The notes under the pieces are model-generated. The model saw nothing but the letters and a program-made list of their open reading frames with translations. It did not search any database and was not told the DNA's origin. From Plantago ovata (Eukaryota; Streptophyta; Magnoliopsida; Lamiales; Plantaginaceae), in NCBI GenBank assembly GCA_028274465.1, contig CM051457.1, positions 72,204,496 to 72,268,495 of the forward strand: DNA of 64,000 bases, in the 5' to 3' direction. Of the stretch, positions 1 through 11,878 are shown in pieces; position 1 is the first letter of the stretch; each line of letters starts with the position of its first letter. Both the position numbers and the translations under genes were made by a program.

Positions 1-931
1 TAAAAAAATAGAAAAATTACAACACGATTACGAACAATACGAAAAATGGTAAAGACTCAAACTTTGCTAAACTGCTATTTGGCTTTCTTTTTTGGACCCT
101 TCTTTGCTTTTTTGGGGTCTTTTCTCTTTTTTTTCTTTCCAGATTCTTTTTTTTTCTTTTTCTCTTTTTTCTGGAAGTTTTCTTTCTTTTTTTCGATTTT
201 TTCTAGCCAGCAGTAGCATATCAAAAAGAGAAACAAAATGACTCACACGACTTCCCCAAACCTATTCGAAAGAATAGGTTGGAGTACAAAATTTACGAAA
301 AATGAAAAATAAACTCACGATACGAAAATGAAAAACAGAATCAAGTCTATGATGGTGTAACCCCCTCCCCAAACCTATTCGGAAGAATAGGTTATAAACA
401 AAGGATCACACAACCTCACACTACCTCCTTCCTAGGCATTTAGCAATCTCAAAGCATGGTGAAGACTTGTTGCCTCTTAGGTACATAATTACTCGGGAAA
501 ACAACCATAAGACCCTAACATGCATCATCCTATTATAAAGGCCTTCGTGAACCGCAGTAGAGAAAACACCACTAAGTGATGTCGAGACTACCAAGCTCAA
601 CTAAGTGCAATACATAAATGTGACAATCCAAGCGAGAAAAACCTCAAACAAATTCATAGAGATGAAGCATACGATTAATGGCATAGTTAGTTGATCTACC
701 CAATAAAAAAGTTCAAACAATTCGGCAATAAACTCCATATAAAACATGCAAAACTATCCTAGGAAAGCAGTAAACGTGCAAATGCAATTAAAAAAAAAAA
801 ACAAGACTATCCTACTCAACATCACAAAGCCAAACAATACTTAACATCATGGTTCACATCCCATCCCCCTCATGAAACTTAAGCTAGTCCCTAGCAAAAG
901 AGAATGAGTAAATAAAAAGTGATACTAGATG
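1..931. other. Non-coding interior of element A
   Basis: No credible gene. A T-rich pyrimidine tract runs from about 60 to 200. Two 22-nt hairpins (259-280 and 372-393), each preceded by CCCC, follow it. The same order of a T-rich tract then hairpins appears in element C near 28620-29041, so this is a conserved piece of the non-coding 3' half of this element family. Confidence 0.6.
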
Positions 932-2285
932 TTACCGAATGGTTTGGCCTCGGTCGGCTGAGTATTCAAGAATGGACTCAAGAGTACCTCCCCACGGAGG
1001 CCGCCATTCTCTTGGTCCGATGTAGCAAAGAGACCTAGGAAGCCTCAAAGATCTCACCATGGTGAATGGACTGGTTTGCTTTGCAGGCATATCCAATAAG
1101 GACTGCATCAATAGGAGGACATTCACTTTGACTTCATCGAGGTACTTGTTTAGTGGTGGCTCCTGTGTATCTTGCTTGTCAAGCTTTCCACCTCGGAGAA
1201 GTAGATTCACCTCTTTGTACTTAAGAACCTCAGTAGTAACGGAAGGAAGTGGTTTTGGGTTGATGCGAATGTCTGGGAGTAAAGAAACAGGGGAGCTGGG
1301 GTCGTCCAGCTCACTGGTCATGGGAAGCGGTTCTCCCCCCATGCTGGGCGACTCGCCCCCCACCTCCAGGGGGCGTCGCCTTCCAATCCTTTCTCCTCTT
1401 CAAGTTCTCGAACCTCTTCTACTTCAGCACAATTCAACAAGCTGAATTCTTCCGTAAGATGCTCAGTTACTTCAACTTCTTCAACAACTTTTACTATACG
1501 AAGGTCATCTTCAACTTGCTCGGCATGTGCATCTTCCTCACTGATTTCTTCGGTTCCAAAATACTCCTCGGATGAGTTTCCTGCTTCACCTCGATCTACT
1601 TTCTTTGCGGTGATGTGAATTGGTATGACCTCATCGGATTGTGTTGAACCTCTGGCGTACTTACGGAGGACTTCTTCTGCCTTGTCGACCGTACATTCTC
1701 CTAGACCGCCGCTCAACTGATCCACTCTAAGTCGTTCCTCTTCACGAAGTCCACCAACGAAGCACCAAATTAACTCCCCATCTTCGAAACGGTGATGGGG
1801 GCACTCACGTTTATACATCTCAAAACGTTCGTAGGCGTCACAAAACTGCTCATACTCTCCTTGCTCGAAATATTGGATCCTATCACGTAAGGCAATTGTC
1901 TCATGATAAGGCATGAACCGCGCCAAGAACTCCTCTACTACTTGGCCCCAAGTTTTCAGCGATCCTGTTCAAACCTTGCAATCCAACGCCTCGGCTCATA
2001 CCCAAGAGCAAAAGAATATAGTTTCCTGCATAATTGGTCCTTAGTAAACCCTTCTGCTGGAATTCTTTCTATTTCCTCCTCATAGGATCGAATGAAACTC
2101 CATGGGTCCATCCCTACTCCATCTTCGTACCTCGGTAAGTACCTCACCATGGACTCCGTCACCTCATACCTCCTTAACTCGTCTTCCAGGTATATGGAAG
2201 ATCCTCTCCTCACCTGCGAGAATTGGAGTGTCATGCGAGCGCGCATGGACATCATACCTGTATGTCTGTAGTAAGAGTAACTCAA
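932..2285 (-). pseudogene. Gag-like coding region of element A, frameshifted
   Basis: Three overlapping minus-strand frames (2285-1956, 1926-1318, 1363-932) read together as one gag-type protein broken by at least two frameshifts. The first holds a gag-like N-terminus. The second has the retrotransposon gag pattern of a tryptophan-containing helix, then 'FCDAYERFEMYKRECPHH' and 'GGLREEERLRVDQL', then an acidic tail rich in Glu. The third has 'LDEVKVNVLLLMQSLLDMP', reminiscent of the linker upstream of protease in Athila/Tat elements. No CCHC knuckle is seen. It starts about 200 nt downstream of the primer site, as expected for gag. It would form the capsid of the virus-like particle. Broken, so probably not functional. 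Confidence 0.65.
1326..1380. repeat. GCG-NNN-CGC palindromes inside the gag region of element A
   Basis: Short palindromes sit within the coding frame. The clearest is GGGCG-ACT-CGCCC at 1346-1358. GCG-GTT-CTC at 1326-1334 and GGGGGCG-TCGCC near 1368-1380 are weaker. The core matches the palindromes in the LTR of the same element (3372-3404). Confidence 0.5.
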
Positions 2286-2481
2286 AACTAAAAATTAGCC
2301 TCGTTAGAAATTTCGAAAAATCGAGAATAAATCTAGATATCGAATACTACTAAGGCTAGGAAAGTGAAATTTGAAACAGACTAGGAAACAAGTATCAGTG
2401 AGAGATTGAAAACTAAAAATAGTAGAATTAGGAATCTAAAGCTGTAAATATAAACAAATTAAATAGAAAAAAGGAGTATAG

Positions 2482-2499
2482 TCCCCGGCAACGGCGCCA
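2482..2499 (-). other. Primer binding site of element A (tRNA-Asp)
   Basis: On the minus strand this reads TGGCGCCGTTGCCGGGGA, complementary to the 3' end of plant tRNA-Asp. It starts a few bases inside the LTR end at 2503, as expected for the start of minus-strand DNA synthesis. Confidence 0.85.
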
Positions 2500-2502
2500 A
2501 TT

Positions 2503-3761
2503 TGATGAACGTGTCAAGGTCAATCAAATAAATTTTTAATTAGCCAAAGGCAATCCACAACTACAACGAAAACCGTAGTGTAGTAGCAGAATGACTCGAG
2601 TGTCGTTCTCTCAGGACTATAACTAGCTTTATCAAATCTAATTTAGTATATAAGAACAGCAAACAGATAGCAGAGGAGTTTCTAGCAGATAATGGAGATT
2701 GGTGATAGTATGGTCCTTCTTAGCATAATGGGTCGATAATCATGCATAAATTCCTTGGTCTTGCATAGAGATCTTTGAATCAATCTAGTGTCCTGTTGCA
2801 AGTATTAAGCACTACGAAGATAATCTGGTCTGACTAGTCAATCTCGATTGTCCTAATGTGTTCCGTAATTATTCAACACTACGAAGATAATTGGTCTGAT
2901 GGTCGACTAGTGTCCAATTGTGCATAATGATCAATACAACATACGAGAATTTTGGTTACAACTGATCAACGAAATAAAGCAATGACACGGAGTATAATGC
3001 GTGATATAGCCATTAGCATGATTATCTTCCCTCGCTAAGAATTCAAATACTACCACCAATGATAAGTTTAGCTACTCATAATAGGCATGCAATCAACAGA
3101 TATCATAGAAGAAAACATGTTGAAAGAATATAAAATAAGTAGAATAAAACTTGTAAGATACAAAGTTACCGAAGGTTGTCAATCTCCGGATGATTGCGGT
3201 CGTACGAGCTCCAAACTGCTATGAAAAAGTATCCCCTAAGCTACGGAACTCCCAGGACAGGCCCCGGGAAGTTCCTACCTAAAACTATAGAGAGAGGTGA
3301 GAAAGTAGGTCTGGAAAGATATGATTTTCGGAGAGAAAACTGAGCACTATATATAGGCCCCGAATTATCACGGGGCGGTTCGCCCCAGGCTCCGGCGGTT
3401 CGCCACACAGTAATTTCGCGGAATTTCCGCGTTTTCGACGCGGTTTTGGATTTCTTAACCTTTTCGGACTCGGTTTCTGACTTCTAGTGGCCTCTAACCT
3501 CCAGATTCGACCCCTAGACTCCAAATCCTATCCGGAAACCTTCAGATACTCCAAATAGGCTTCTGGAACACCAATTCCTTGTCAACTTCAATATAATTGC
3601 TCAGAAATCTTCGAATTTCAACCAAAACCTGTAAAATAAAATCTAAAGGGAAACGTGACACTATTCTAATAAAATGTACTAAAATATAGCTAAATTAACA
3701 TAGAGGATAGCTAAAATAGGTGAAAAAGACTCGAATGAAAGTGTAAAATACACATTCATCA
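2503..3761 (-). repeat. 5' LTR of element A
   Basis: About 1.26 kb. On the minus strand it starts TGATGAATGTG and ends CGTTCATCA, so the ends also form a short inverted repeat. It is clearly related to the LTR of element B (10652-11827), sharing the same ends and the block with GTTACCGAAGGTTGTCAATC. The right edge directly abuts copia leader sequence at 3762. Confidence 0.8.
3348..3404 (-). promoter_or_regulatory. LTR promoter region of element A: TATA box and upstream palindromes
   Basis: A TATATATA box lies at 3348-3355 on the minus strand. Within 17-49 nt upstream in the transcription sense lie two palindromes: GGGGCG-GTT-CGCCCC (3372-3386) and GGCG-GTT-CGCC (3394-3404). The position just upstream of TATA fits a U3 promoter element. 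That role is inferred from position only. Confidence 0.55.
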
Positions 3762-3911
3762 GGCGGCGCCCTATTATATGTCGGACCGCATATTTATGTA
3801 TGGGTAGGCGGCACCCATTATGTGCTTGACCGCGTTTAGAACTAGAATGGATAGGCGGCATCCATTACGTGTAGACCGTTCATGCATGATGGGTAGGCGG
3901 CGCCCTTATTT
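3762..3911 (+). repeat. Copia leader minisatellite (GGTAGGCGGCGCCC type)
   Basis: About four imperfect units of 40-50 bp, each carrying a core like TAGGCGGCGCCC and then a GACCG motif. The same array appears inverted at about 15588-15760 in the sister copy, so it is an old part of the family leader. GGCGCC is itself palindromic. Confidence 0.6.
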
Positions 3912-4194
3912 GTTTGTAGATGACTGATAACAACCCTCAAGCTACAACCCCAACCAATATAAGTACAGAAATATATATATATGTATGTATTTCTGGGATG
4001 CTTTCTATAGGGTGCTTTAATTCTGAACTTTCATTGCGTTTTCTTGTATTGGCGACCTCGTCTTACAGACTCGCAATGATCGTCAGATTAGAGTAAGCCT
4101 ATGGTTATGACTTACTGCATATTGTATCTAGCGACCTCGATAGGTACAGTATGTAGGGCATCGGGTTAAATTAGATTTAACAACCAAGAGTTGC

Positions 4195-4383
4195 GTGACG
4201 CAATTGGATAGTCCTACCGGTCATATTATGCTATGCGACCAGCCCCCGTTGGAGTATAGCATAGTATGGATTTGGATCTTGGCCACTACGGTAACTTGTT
4301 GGACATTACCCGTATGTTTGTTGTGGGGGCAAGCATATGTGAAAATAGTGGGAGCTAAACAACCAAAGGACCTTGTTGTTTAG
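4195..4383 (+). CDS. Small leader ORF of the copia family, 62 aa, unknown
   Basis: An ATG-initiated frame upstream of gag, with a hydrophobic centre ('SIVWIWILATTVTCWTLPVC'). The sister copy keeps a frame of the same length at 15304-15116 with several substitutions but no frameshift, although its gag-pol is badly broken. I do not recognise the product. It may be an upstream ORF affecting gag translation, or chance preservation between two young copies. Confidence 0.3.
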   Translation: MTQLDSPTGHIMLCDQPPLEYSIVWIWILATTVTCWTLPVCLLWGQAYVKIVGAKQPKDLVV

Positions 4384-4469
4384 TTATGTTGACTGTGTAT
4401 TTAGAAATAATATTTCAATAGTGGATTTATTATTTTCGTTCTATATTATTTCTCCTTAGGATATTAGAA

Positions 4470-7400
4470 ATGGCTATACCGTCCTCCGAGCTTGTTGCCA
4501 ACTTGGAGTTGCAAAAGCTAACAGGACCAAACTACGTGGATTGGATCCATGAGGTACGAAAGGTGCTATGGTACAATGAGGTTGAGTACGTCTTGGACGA
4601 ACCTATCCCTCCACCTCCCACTGAATTCACTACGGCAACCTATGATTGCTATTATGAATTGGAAGTGGAAATGGCCGAGTTTGTAAAGAACTTGTTGCTG
4701 AATGCTATGTCTGACAATATGGTTGGACCATGTCGAGACAAGGAACCATATGAGATTGTGAAATATCTCTCCTCATTATTGGATGCTCCAAGGATGTGTG
4801 AAGGGTTCGAAGCTATCAAGATCATGCTTATCAAAAGGCTTGGGACAGAAGAGCTGTCGCCTGAACAAGTTAAGTCGTTGATTGACTTTCTCTTACAACT
4901 TGTTGGATATGGCTTAGAGCTAGAAGCTAAGACTTCCATTATCTTGATCGTGCAAAGATTGTTGCAATCTATTCACAATCCCAATGTTGGGGTAGCAACA
5001 GAGTTGATTGCTGAGAGACCCATTGCCAACAAATTTCCAAGGGTCAATCGTAGACCCAAAAGGAAGAGGGGTGGCAAGAATGGGCGCTATCGTAGGATGG
5101 ATGAATTTCGACTTAGGATCGAGATTCGTCTCTATTGCAAACTCAAGGGCCACTGGAAGAAAGATTGCCCTAAGCTTAGGGCAGATCAAGCTAAGAAGCC
5201 ACCGGCTTCTGGCTCAGGTATGTTTGTTATTGAAATGAACATGACTACTTTTGACTCCAATAGTTGGGTATTAGATACAGCCTGTGGCTCACAGATTTGT
5301 AATAATGTGCAGGGGCTAATTGATCACAGGCTAGTCAAGCAAGGTGAAATCAACTTGCATGTTGGGAACAGCAATCCAGTTGAAGCCAAACGCGTTGGAC
5401 GCAGCAAGATAGATTTACCTTCGGGACAATGTTTAGAACTTGATAATGTTTATTTTGTTCCATCCATTGTCAGAAATATTATTTCCATTCCATTGTTAGA
5501 CAATATGGGTTTTTCCTTTCGATTTGCGAATAATACTTGTTATTTTTCATTAAATGATCAGTATTATGGAAAAGCTCGCTTGGAGAATGGTTTATATATT
5601 TTGCAAAGTAGTCTACCTTTATTTCAAATACATAACAAACAACCGTCTTCAAGTAAGAAGAATAATCCGTCTTTTCTATGGCATTGTCGGCTAGGCCATA
5701 TCAATGAAACACGGATTCAAAGACTAAGGAAGTTGGACTACTTAGAACCATTTGATTTTGAATCATATGGTACATGCGAATCATGTGTTAAGGGTAAGAT
5801 GACGAACAAACCTTTTGTTGGACATGGTGTTCGTGCCACTCGCTGCTTAGAGCTCATACATACCGATGTATGTGGACCTTTTAAAGTCCATGCGCGTGGG
5901 GGTTATCCTTACTTCGTTACCTTTACTGACGATTTCTCAAGGTATGGATATATTTATCTTATGAAGAATAAATCCGAGACCTTTGGGAAATTCAAGGAGT
6001 TTAGGAATGAAGTCGAGAATGAATTGAACCTAAGGATAGTCACTCTTCGATCAGATCGAGGAGGTGAATACCTTAGTGAAGAATTTATCGATTACTTGAA
6101 GGAAAATGGAATTCAATCGCAATGGACTCCTCCTGGAACACCACAGTTAAATGGTGTGTCTGAGAGGAGCAATCGAACCCTGTTAGACATGGTAAGATCA
6201 ATGATTGGATTCTCGACTCTTCCAAAGTATCTTTGGGGATATGCACTACAAGCTGCAATCTACATTCTGAACCATGTACCATCTAAATCAGTGGAGAAAA
6301 CTCCTTACGAGTTGTGGAAGGGAAAGAAGCCTTCACTAGGCTATCTTAGACCTTGGGGCTGTCCTGCGATAGTCAAACTGATGCTCACTGATAAGTTAGA
6401 TGCCAAGGGTGTCAAAGTATATTTCATAGGCTATCCTCATCAGATGAGAGGCTATGAATTCTATCATGCTGAAGATCACAAGGTGATCGTATCTAGAAAC
6501 GTGAAGTTTTTAGAAGCTGAATACCTCGAAGAAGAGAGGTTAGATGACATGATAGAACTTGAAGAAATTCAAGACTTTGACACGCGCGAACATGAGGTCT
6601 CTAAATCTTCTGATTTGGACTCAAGTTTAGTGGGAGCTTTCGAAGCAGACAAGGGTGATGATATGACACTTGCTAGGCATGTCATAGTCAGTGGGAGTCC
6701 TATGATTAGATCAACAGTTGAAACCACACCGATAGAACCCATTGTCAACCAACCTATGCAACAAGTCGCACAAGAGCAGCCTCCAGCAAGGGAACAGGGT
6801 CGTGCCCAGCGACCAGCTGCATCAGTACCCACTGATAATGTTCGTGTTACACGAAGCCAGAAAAGAAAAGCACCAGAACAAGTCGAGCTCCGTAGGTCGA
6901 AGAGGATCCTAAAAGGACCTCAGAAGCAAAGCCTTATGATAGAAGACATCAGTGAACTTGATGTCGGTTTATCAGATCGGGAAGATCTCGAGACCTACAA
7001 AGAGGCAATAATTGATATTGACTTAGACAAATGGCAAGAGGCCATGTAATTAGAAATGGATTCAATGTACCAAAATCAAGTTTGGAACTTGGTATACTTG
7101 CCCCAAGGGGTTAGACCAATTGGGTGCAAATAGGTCTTTAAACGAAAGACAGATGCCGATCGCAAGGTACAAACGCACAAAGCTAGGCTTGTGGCGAAAG
7201 GCTACACTCAAAGGTATGGCATCGATTACGATGAAACCTTTTCACCGGTAGCAAAATTGAAGTCCATTCGAATTCTACTTGCGATAGCTGCCTACTATGA
7301 TTATGAAATCTGGCAGATGGATGTAAAGACTGCCTTCCTCAATGGCAACCTTGAGGAAGAGGTCTATATGGTACAGCCGGAAGGTTTTATTAGTACCAGG

Positions 7401-8558
7401 CCAACTGCTGTATGCAAATTACAAAGATCCATCTATGGGCTAAATCAAGCGTCAAGGAGCTGGAATATCCGCTTTGATGAAGCTGTCAAATCGTTTGACT
7501 TCATCAGAAGCAAGGAAGATCCCTGTGTCTACGCGAGACACAGTGACAAAGGAGTTGTTTTCATGATCATTTATGTAGATGACATTTTGATCATGGGAAA
7601 CAATGTCCCTATGCTAGAAGAGACTAAAGTTTGGTTATCAAGTACCTTCTCGATGAAGGACTTGGGTGAAGCGAACTACATCCTAGGGATCAAGATCTTT
7701 AGAGATAGATCCAAGAGGATGTTAGGAATGACACAGTCCACCTACATCGACAAAATACTAAAGCGTTATAAGATGGACGACTCAAAGAGAGGCTTTCTCC
7801 CAGCTAGGCATGGAGTTGTCTTATCAGTTAAGGATGGTCCTAAAACTGATGAAGAAAGAAATGCAATGAGTCGTGTGCCCTATGCTTCGGCAGTAGGGTC
7901 TATAATGTATGCAATGAATTGCACAAGGCCCGATGTGGCATACGCGCTTAGTGTCACTTGTCGACACCAACAGAATCCAGGTGTACCTCACTGGACTGCT
8001 GTAAAGAACATTCTTAAGTACCTTCGACGGACTAAAGAGATGTTCTTGGTGTTTGGTGGAGAACCAGAATTAAAGATGTCTGGGTATGTCGACGCTGGAT
8101 TTGAATCAGATCCTGATGACTTTAAGTCACAGACAGGATATGTATTCAAATTGAACGGAGGAGCTGTCTGTTAGAAGAGTTCTAAGCAAGCCACGGTTGC
8201 TGACTCATCCACAGAAGCCGAGTACATTGCTGCATCAGAAGCATCGAAAGAAGTTTTCTGGATTTCAGAGTTCTTGAAGGAATTGAGGGTTGTTCCTGCT
8301 CCTAGTCCAATAACGATTTATTATGACAATACGGGCGCCGTCGCTCAAGCTAGGGAGCCTAGATCTACAAACAAGAACAAACATGTACTTAGAAAATATC
8401 ACGTTATACGTGAGATTATAGATAGAGGAGAAGTTAGTATGGAACGTGTCTCTACCACGGACAACGTGGCAGATCCTTTCACCAAGGTCTTATCAGCGGA
8501 AGTCCACTTAAGACATTATGCTAATCTGGGTATTAGACATAAAGGTGACTGGCTCTAG
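4470..8558 (+). pseudogene. Copia gag-pol polyprotein with three in-frame stop codons
   Basis: One reading frame of 1363 codons, interrupted by TAA (7047-7049), TAG (7131-7133) and TAG (8172-8174), with no frameshift. Domains in order are gag ('[14 protein letters not shown]'), a zinc knuckle near residue 220, protease (LDTACGS, about residue 265), the GAG-pre-integrase HCRLGH motif, integrase with HTD, SDRGGEY and GVSER in place (the three acidic residues), reverse transcriptase with YVDD near residue 1035, and RNase H ending near LGIRHKGDWL. The knuckle reads [14 protein letters not shown]. Its first cysteine is Arg here but Cys in the sister copy. The start follows TATTAGAA and matches the gag start context of the family. 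Likely recently dead, since the domains are otherwise complete. Confidence 0.9.
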
Positions 8559-8561
8559 TCC

Positions 8562-8572
8562 AAGTGGGAGAT
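8562..8572 (+). other. Polypurine tract of the forward copia element
   Basis: AAGTGGGAGAT lies directly before the 3' LTR start TGATAG at 8573, a few bases after the gag-pol stop. It would prime plus-strand DNA synthesis. Confidence 0.7.
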
Positions 8573-10625
8573 TGATAGTTTATATGTCCTAGAGACAGTC
8601 CTTACTAAGGGCATAGTGCCCTTATAGAGGGCATATATGTACTATTACACAGGTCAACGTAATTTATTATATGCTTGTTGTTTTTACTATTGAGTATCGC
8701 TTTCATATTTATATTACGATGGGCATGCAGCATGTCATATCTCTATTACTGTCTGTATCGATATTAAACATGTCCCCTCGGATAGATGACCGATCACACA
8801 GATAGTGGGAGCTATGTGAGCTATCATATATCCCAAACTGTCCCTAGTCGAGGTTCATCTCGGATGTAGGGGTCTGAATGAACCAGACGAGACTAGTATG
8901 CGTGGAGGTTATACTTGTTGGAGCAAGTGTGAGCCGATCCCACGGCCACGGAACGGATTGTTGGACAATCGAGAAACGTTCCCATAACTGTGCATAGTTG
9001 TTCGAAGAAGGTTTATCGAACAATGGAAGTACCCACCGGACACTCCCATCGATGTATACTCTACACCGAATTGTCTATGGGAACCGGTGAGTTGTCGAAG
9101 TGATGCCCGTCGTCCTTTGTACGTACAGGACTTTATCATCACATTTGTTGCCCCATATCCTTGGTGGACCCGTCGATGTCAGCTCTGAATAAGCAGCTGA
9201 CCTAAGACACGATCCAGGATTATGGCTACATACAAATGGGGATGATAAGTGATTCTGTGAAGGATTCATCTCTCAAGTGTAGCACAGGAGAGCACTGCTC
9301 ATAGTCTGCATAGTTGTGTTGGTAAATTCACTGGCCAATGCAAATGATATATTATGATGGTCATAAGTATATCTTAACCAAGCAACTCCCTGAGACGCCC
9401 GTGGATGTATTATTGGGATAGACACTTCATCGATCCTTGATACATTCGAGCAAGTCAGATGAAGGGACGTTACCATCGCCGCGTTGAGCGCAACAGGCTT
9501 CGCAACGAAAGGGTTAGCTTTGAGAAACCTCAAACGTCCTCACGTATTAATATTGCAAATGGAACCGTCTAGGAATTCCATGTTGCCTAGTCTAGGACTT
9601 GCTTAATACGATGAGGCCCTATGGGTCACACTATGTGGTCATTCAGCTTATCAGAATATCCTTGAAGATGGAATCGCAATTAATTTGGAATTAATTGTGA
9701 TTGATGGATTATAATTAATTTGGAATTAATTACAATATTTGGTGGCTCAATTAATGATTTGGAATTATTAATTGAATTCGCTAATTAATTGTATTTTATG
9801 TAAATACAATTAAAGATTATAGTTTGGAAATATAATAGAGGTTTGATTAGAAAGGCACTTGGGCAAAATCTACTTGGAGTTTGAATTGCCTTAGAACTAT
9901 AAGTGGGTCCCAAAATTGGGACCCACCTCCCGTACGACAGGGCGCGCGCGCGCATGGTAGATAGGGGAAGGAGTTCGACTTCTTCCTCTATTAGAAGTCC
10001 AAAGGATAAGTTAGATTTTCCTGATTGAGTTTTGATTTGATTGAGAATGAATCTGGACTTGATATTGGTTTCCTTGTGCGATAAGAATTAGATTCTTATT
10101 CCTTTACGAAGTCTAATTGCTTATGCTTTAGGCTTCTATAGACTACTATATATAGTAGACTATTAGAGAGCTTTGGACACAGTTTCAGACATAGACTTTC
10201 ACAGTTATTCTACCCAGTTTTCTTAGAGAAAATAAAAATCTCTCCCCTCCTCTTAGCCACCCGCGCGCGCCACCTCACCGGAGGAATCGCCGCCCCGTCT
10301 TCTTGGTCACACAAAGAATATCCTAGCATTCCTCCGATAGGTTGTTCATCCGTGGATACCAAGGTTGAGGTTCTAGGAGCTGGAAACTAACTCTTATTGT
10401 CTTGCAGATATACAAAGTATTGTAGATATCTTCGACTTCGACGAAGGAGAAGATACACCGGAATATTACGAAGACTTGGAAGCTGCTTTGGAAGTAAGGT
10501 TAGTCTTCTAATTGACGTGTTTATATATATACGACATATGCATAATCAATTAACCTGTATGTTAAGAAAATTTTTTGAAATTCCGCTGCGTACCCTAGGG
10601 GTAACTCTGACCATATTTTCTTACA
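8573..10625 (+). repeat. 3' LTR of the forward copia element
   Basis: About 2.05 kb, TGATAG...TTACA. The inverted sister LTR spans 16656-18715 (2.06 kb), and both end next to the same leader/primer context. A palindromic TATA region CTACTATATATAGTAG lies at 10143-10158. Confidence 0.85.
10143..10158 (+). promoter_or_regulatory. Palindromic TATA box in the copia LTR
   Basis: CTACTATATATAGTAG is a perfect 16-nt palindrome containing TATATATA, about 470 bp before the LTR end. The sister LTR has a decayed form (CTACTTATATAGTAG near 17121). It is the probable TATA box of the element. Confidence 0.5.
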
Positions 10626-11827
10626 TATAGTCCTCGGCAACGGCGCCAATTTGATGAATCGGAATTTTTCAGATTCTAATTAATCAAATAAATTTGTATT
10701 TAGCCAAAGGCAATTCACAACTACAACGAAAACCGTAGTGTAGCAGTAAAATAACCTCGAGTGTCGATCTCTATGGACTATAACTAGCTTTATCTAATCT
10801 AACTTAAAAATATAAAATCAACAAACTACTTAGCATAGGTTTTTCTTATCAGATAATGGAAGTTAGTGATAGTATGATCATTCAAAGCATGCATGAAATA
10901 CCCGATCGTTTTGCATAGAGATCTTTGATCAATGAATTGTCCAATTATCTTCCGTTATTATTCAACACTACGAAGATAGAGGTTTTAGATAGATCAAAGA
11001 AATAAAGCAATAACTCAAAGTCTGATTCGCTTTATCGCCATCAGCATAATTATTAACCCTTTGCTAAGAAATCACATACAATCACCAACGATAAATTTAG
11101 CTAACCATAGACGGCATGCAATCAACAGAAATCATAGCAAGATTGAATGAAAACATGTTGAAAGATAAATAAATATGAATAGAAAAACTATAAGATACAA
11201 TGTTACCGAAGGTTGTCAATCTCCGAAGAATCGCGGTCTTACAAGCTTCAAAACGATAAGAAAAGGTGTCTCCTATGCTAAGAATCCCCAGAACAGGCTC
11301 TGGAGAATTCCTACTAAAAACTAATGAGAAAGGTGAGAGAAAAGGTCTGAGAAAGTATGAAAAACGGAGAAAATTGAGAAACTATATATAGGTATTCGGC
11401 AAGTGTGGGGCGAGTCGTCCCACACACCGGGCGAATCGCCTGGTGTGGGGCGGTTCGCCCCACGTCCCGGGCGAATCGTCCGGGACCTCCAGTCGGCTAT
11501 TGACGCGTTTTTGGATTTCTTTTCCTTTTCGGACTCGGTTTTTGCCTTCTAGTGACCTTTTAGCCTTCAAACTCAACCCCTAGACTTCAAATCCTATCCG
11601 GAATCTTCTAGATACTCCAAAAAGGCCTTCGGAACACCAATTCCTCGTCCACTTCAATATAATTGCCCGGAAAATCTCGTTTTTCACCCAAAACCTGTAA
11701 AATACAAACTAAAGGGAAACGTGACACTATTCTAATAAAATGCACTAAAATATAGCTAAATTAACATAGAGGATAGCTAAATTGGTGAAAAAAGACTCGA
11801 ATGAAAGTGTAAAATACACGTTCATCA
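10626..11827 (-). mobile_element. Athila/Tat-like element B: LTR plus the start of its interior
   Basis: The LTR spans 10652-11827 (TG...CA on the minus strand, related to the LTR of A). The tRNA-Asp primer site at 10631-10648 has one mismatch (TCCTCGG for TCCCCGG). Only 5 more bases of interior (TATAG) remain before the copia LTR end at 10625. The element interior must lie left of the copia insertion, outside the window, or be lost. Confidence 0.75.
11383..11486 (-). promoter_or_regulatory. Promoter region of LTR B: TATA box with four palindromes upstream
   Basis: TATATATA at 11383-11390 on the minus strand. Directly upstream in the transcription sense lie four hairpin-capable palindromes: GTGTGGGGCG-AGT-CGTCCCACAC (11403-11425), CACACCGGGCG with loop AAT (11423-11447), GTGGGGCG-GTT-CGCCCCAC (11445-11463) and GTCCCGGGCG-AAT with its partner arm (11464-11486). 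Arms are 8-11 nt. Each imperfect one has a single G/T mismatch, explained by one C-to-T change. Confidence 0.6.
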
Positions 11828-11878
11828 GTCGTTCCAAAACCAAGAGAGGAATGGACTTCCGACGAAGCCAAGAGATCC
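11828..11878. other. 51 bp of unknown origin between LTR B and the assembly gap
   Basis: This stretch does not match the corresponding part of the forward copia element or element A. It is too short to classify. It is the flank into which B inserted, or a contig end. Confidence 0.4.

Larger units (their letters stand above)
1..3761 (-). mobile_element. Athila/Tat-like LTR retrotransposon A, 5' half, truncated by window start
   Basis: Reading on the minus strand, the order is 5' LTR (3761-2503), primer binding site, gag-like frames (2285-932), then non-coding sequence to the window edge. The LTR has TG...CA ends. The primer site matches the 3' end of plant tRNA-Asp, a feature of the Athila and Tat lineages of Ty3/gypsy. 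No protease, reverse transcriptase or integrase is visible, but the rest of the element lies left of position 1. Its outer edge abuts copia leader sequence at 3762, so A probably inserted into that copia element. The clade name is an inference from the primer site and gag style. Confidence 0.75.
3762..10625 (+). mobile_element. Ty1/copia retrotransposon, forward copy, lacking its 5' LTR
   Basis: Order on the plus strand is leader with short repeats (3762-3911), leader ORF, gag-pol frame (4470-8558), polypurine tract and 3' LTR (8573-10625). The 5' LTR and about 0.9 kb of leader are absent. The minus-strand sister copy (11979-18715) still has them, so the left end was displaced by element A. 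The right end, ...TTACA at 10625, is followed directly by element B leader sequence, which suggests this copy inserted just inside the primer site of B with TATAG (10626-10630) as target. Confidence 0.85.

Noticed and set aside
3285..3524. 79-codon minus-strand frame in LTR A
   Set aside because: It covers the TATA box and palindromes of the LTR promoter region. No homology is seen.
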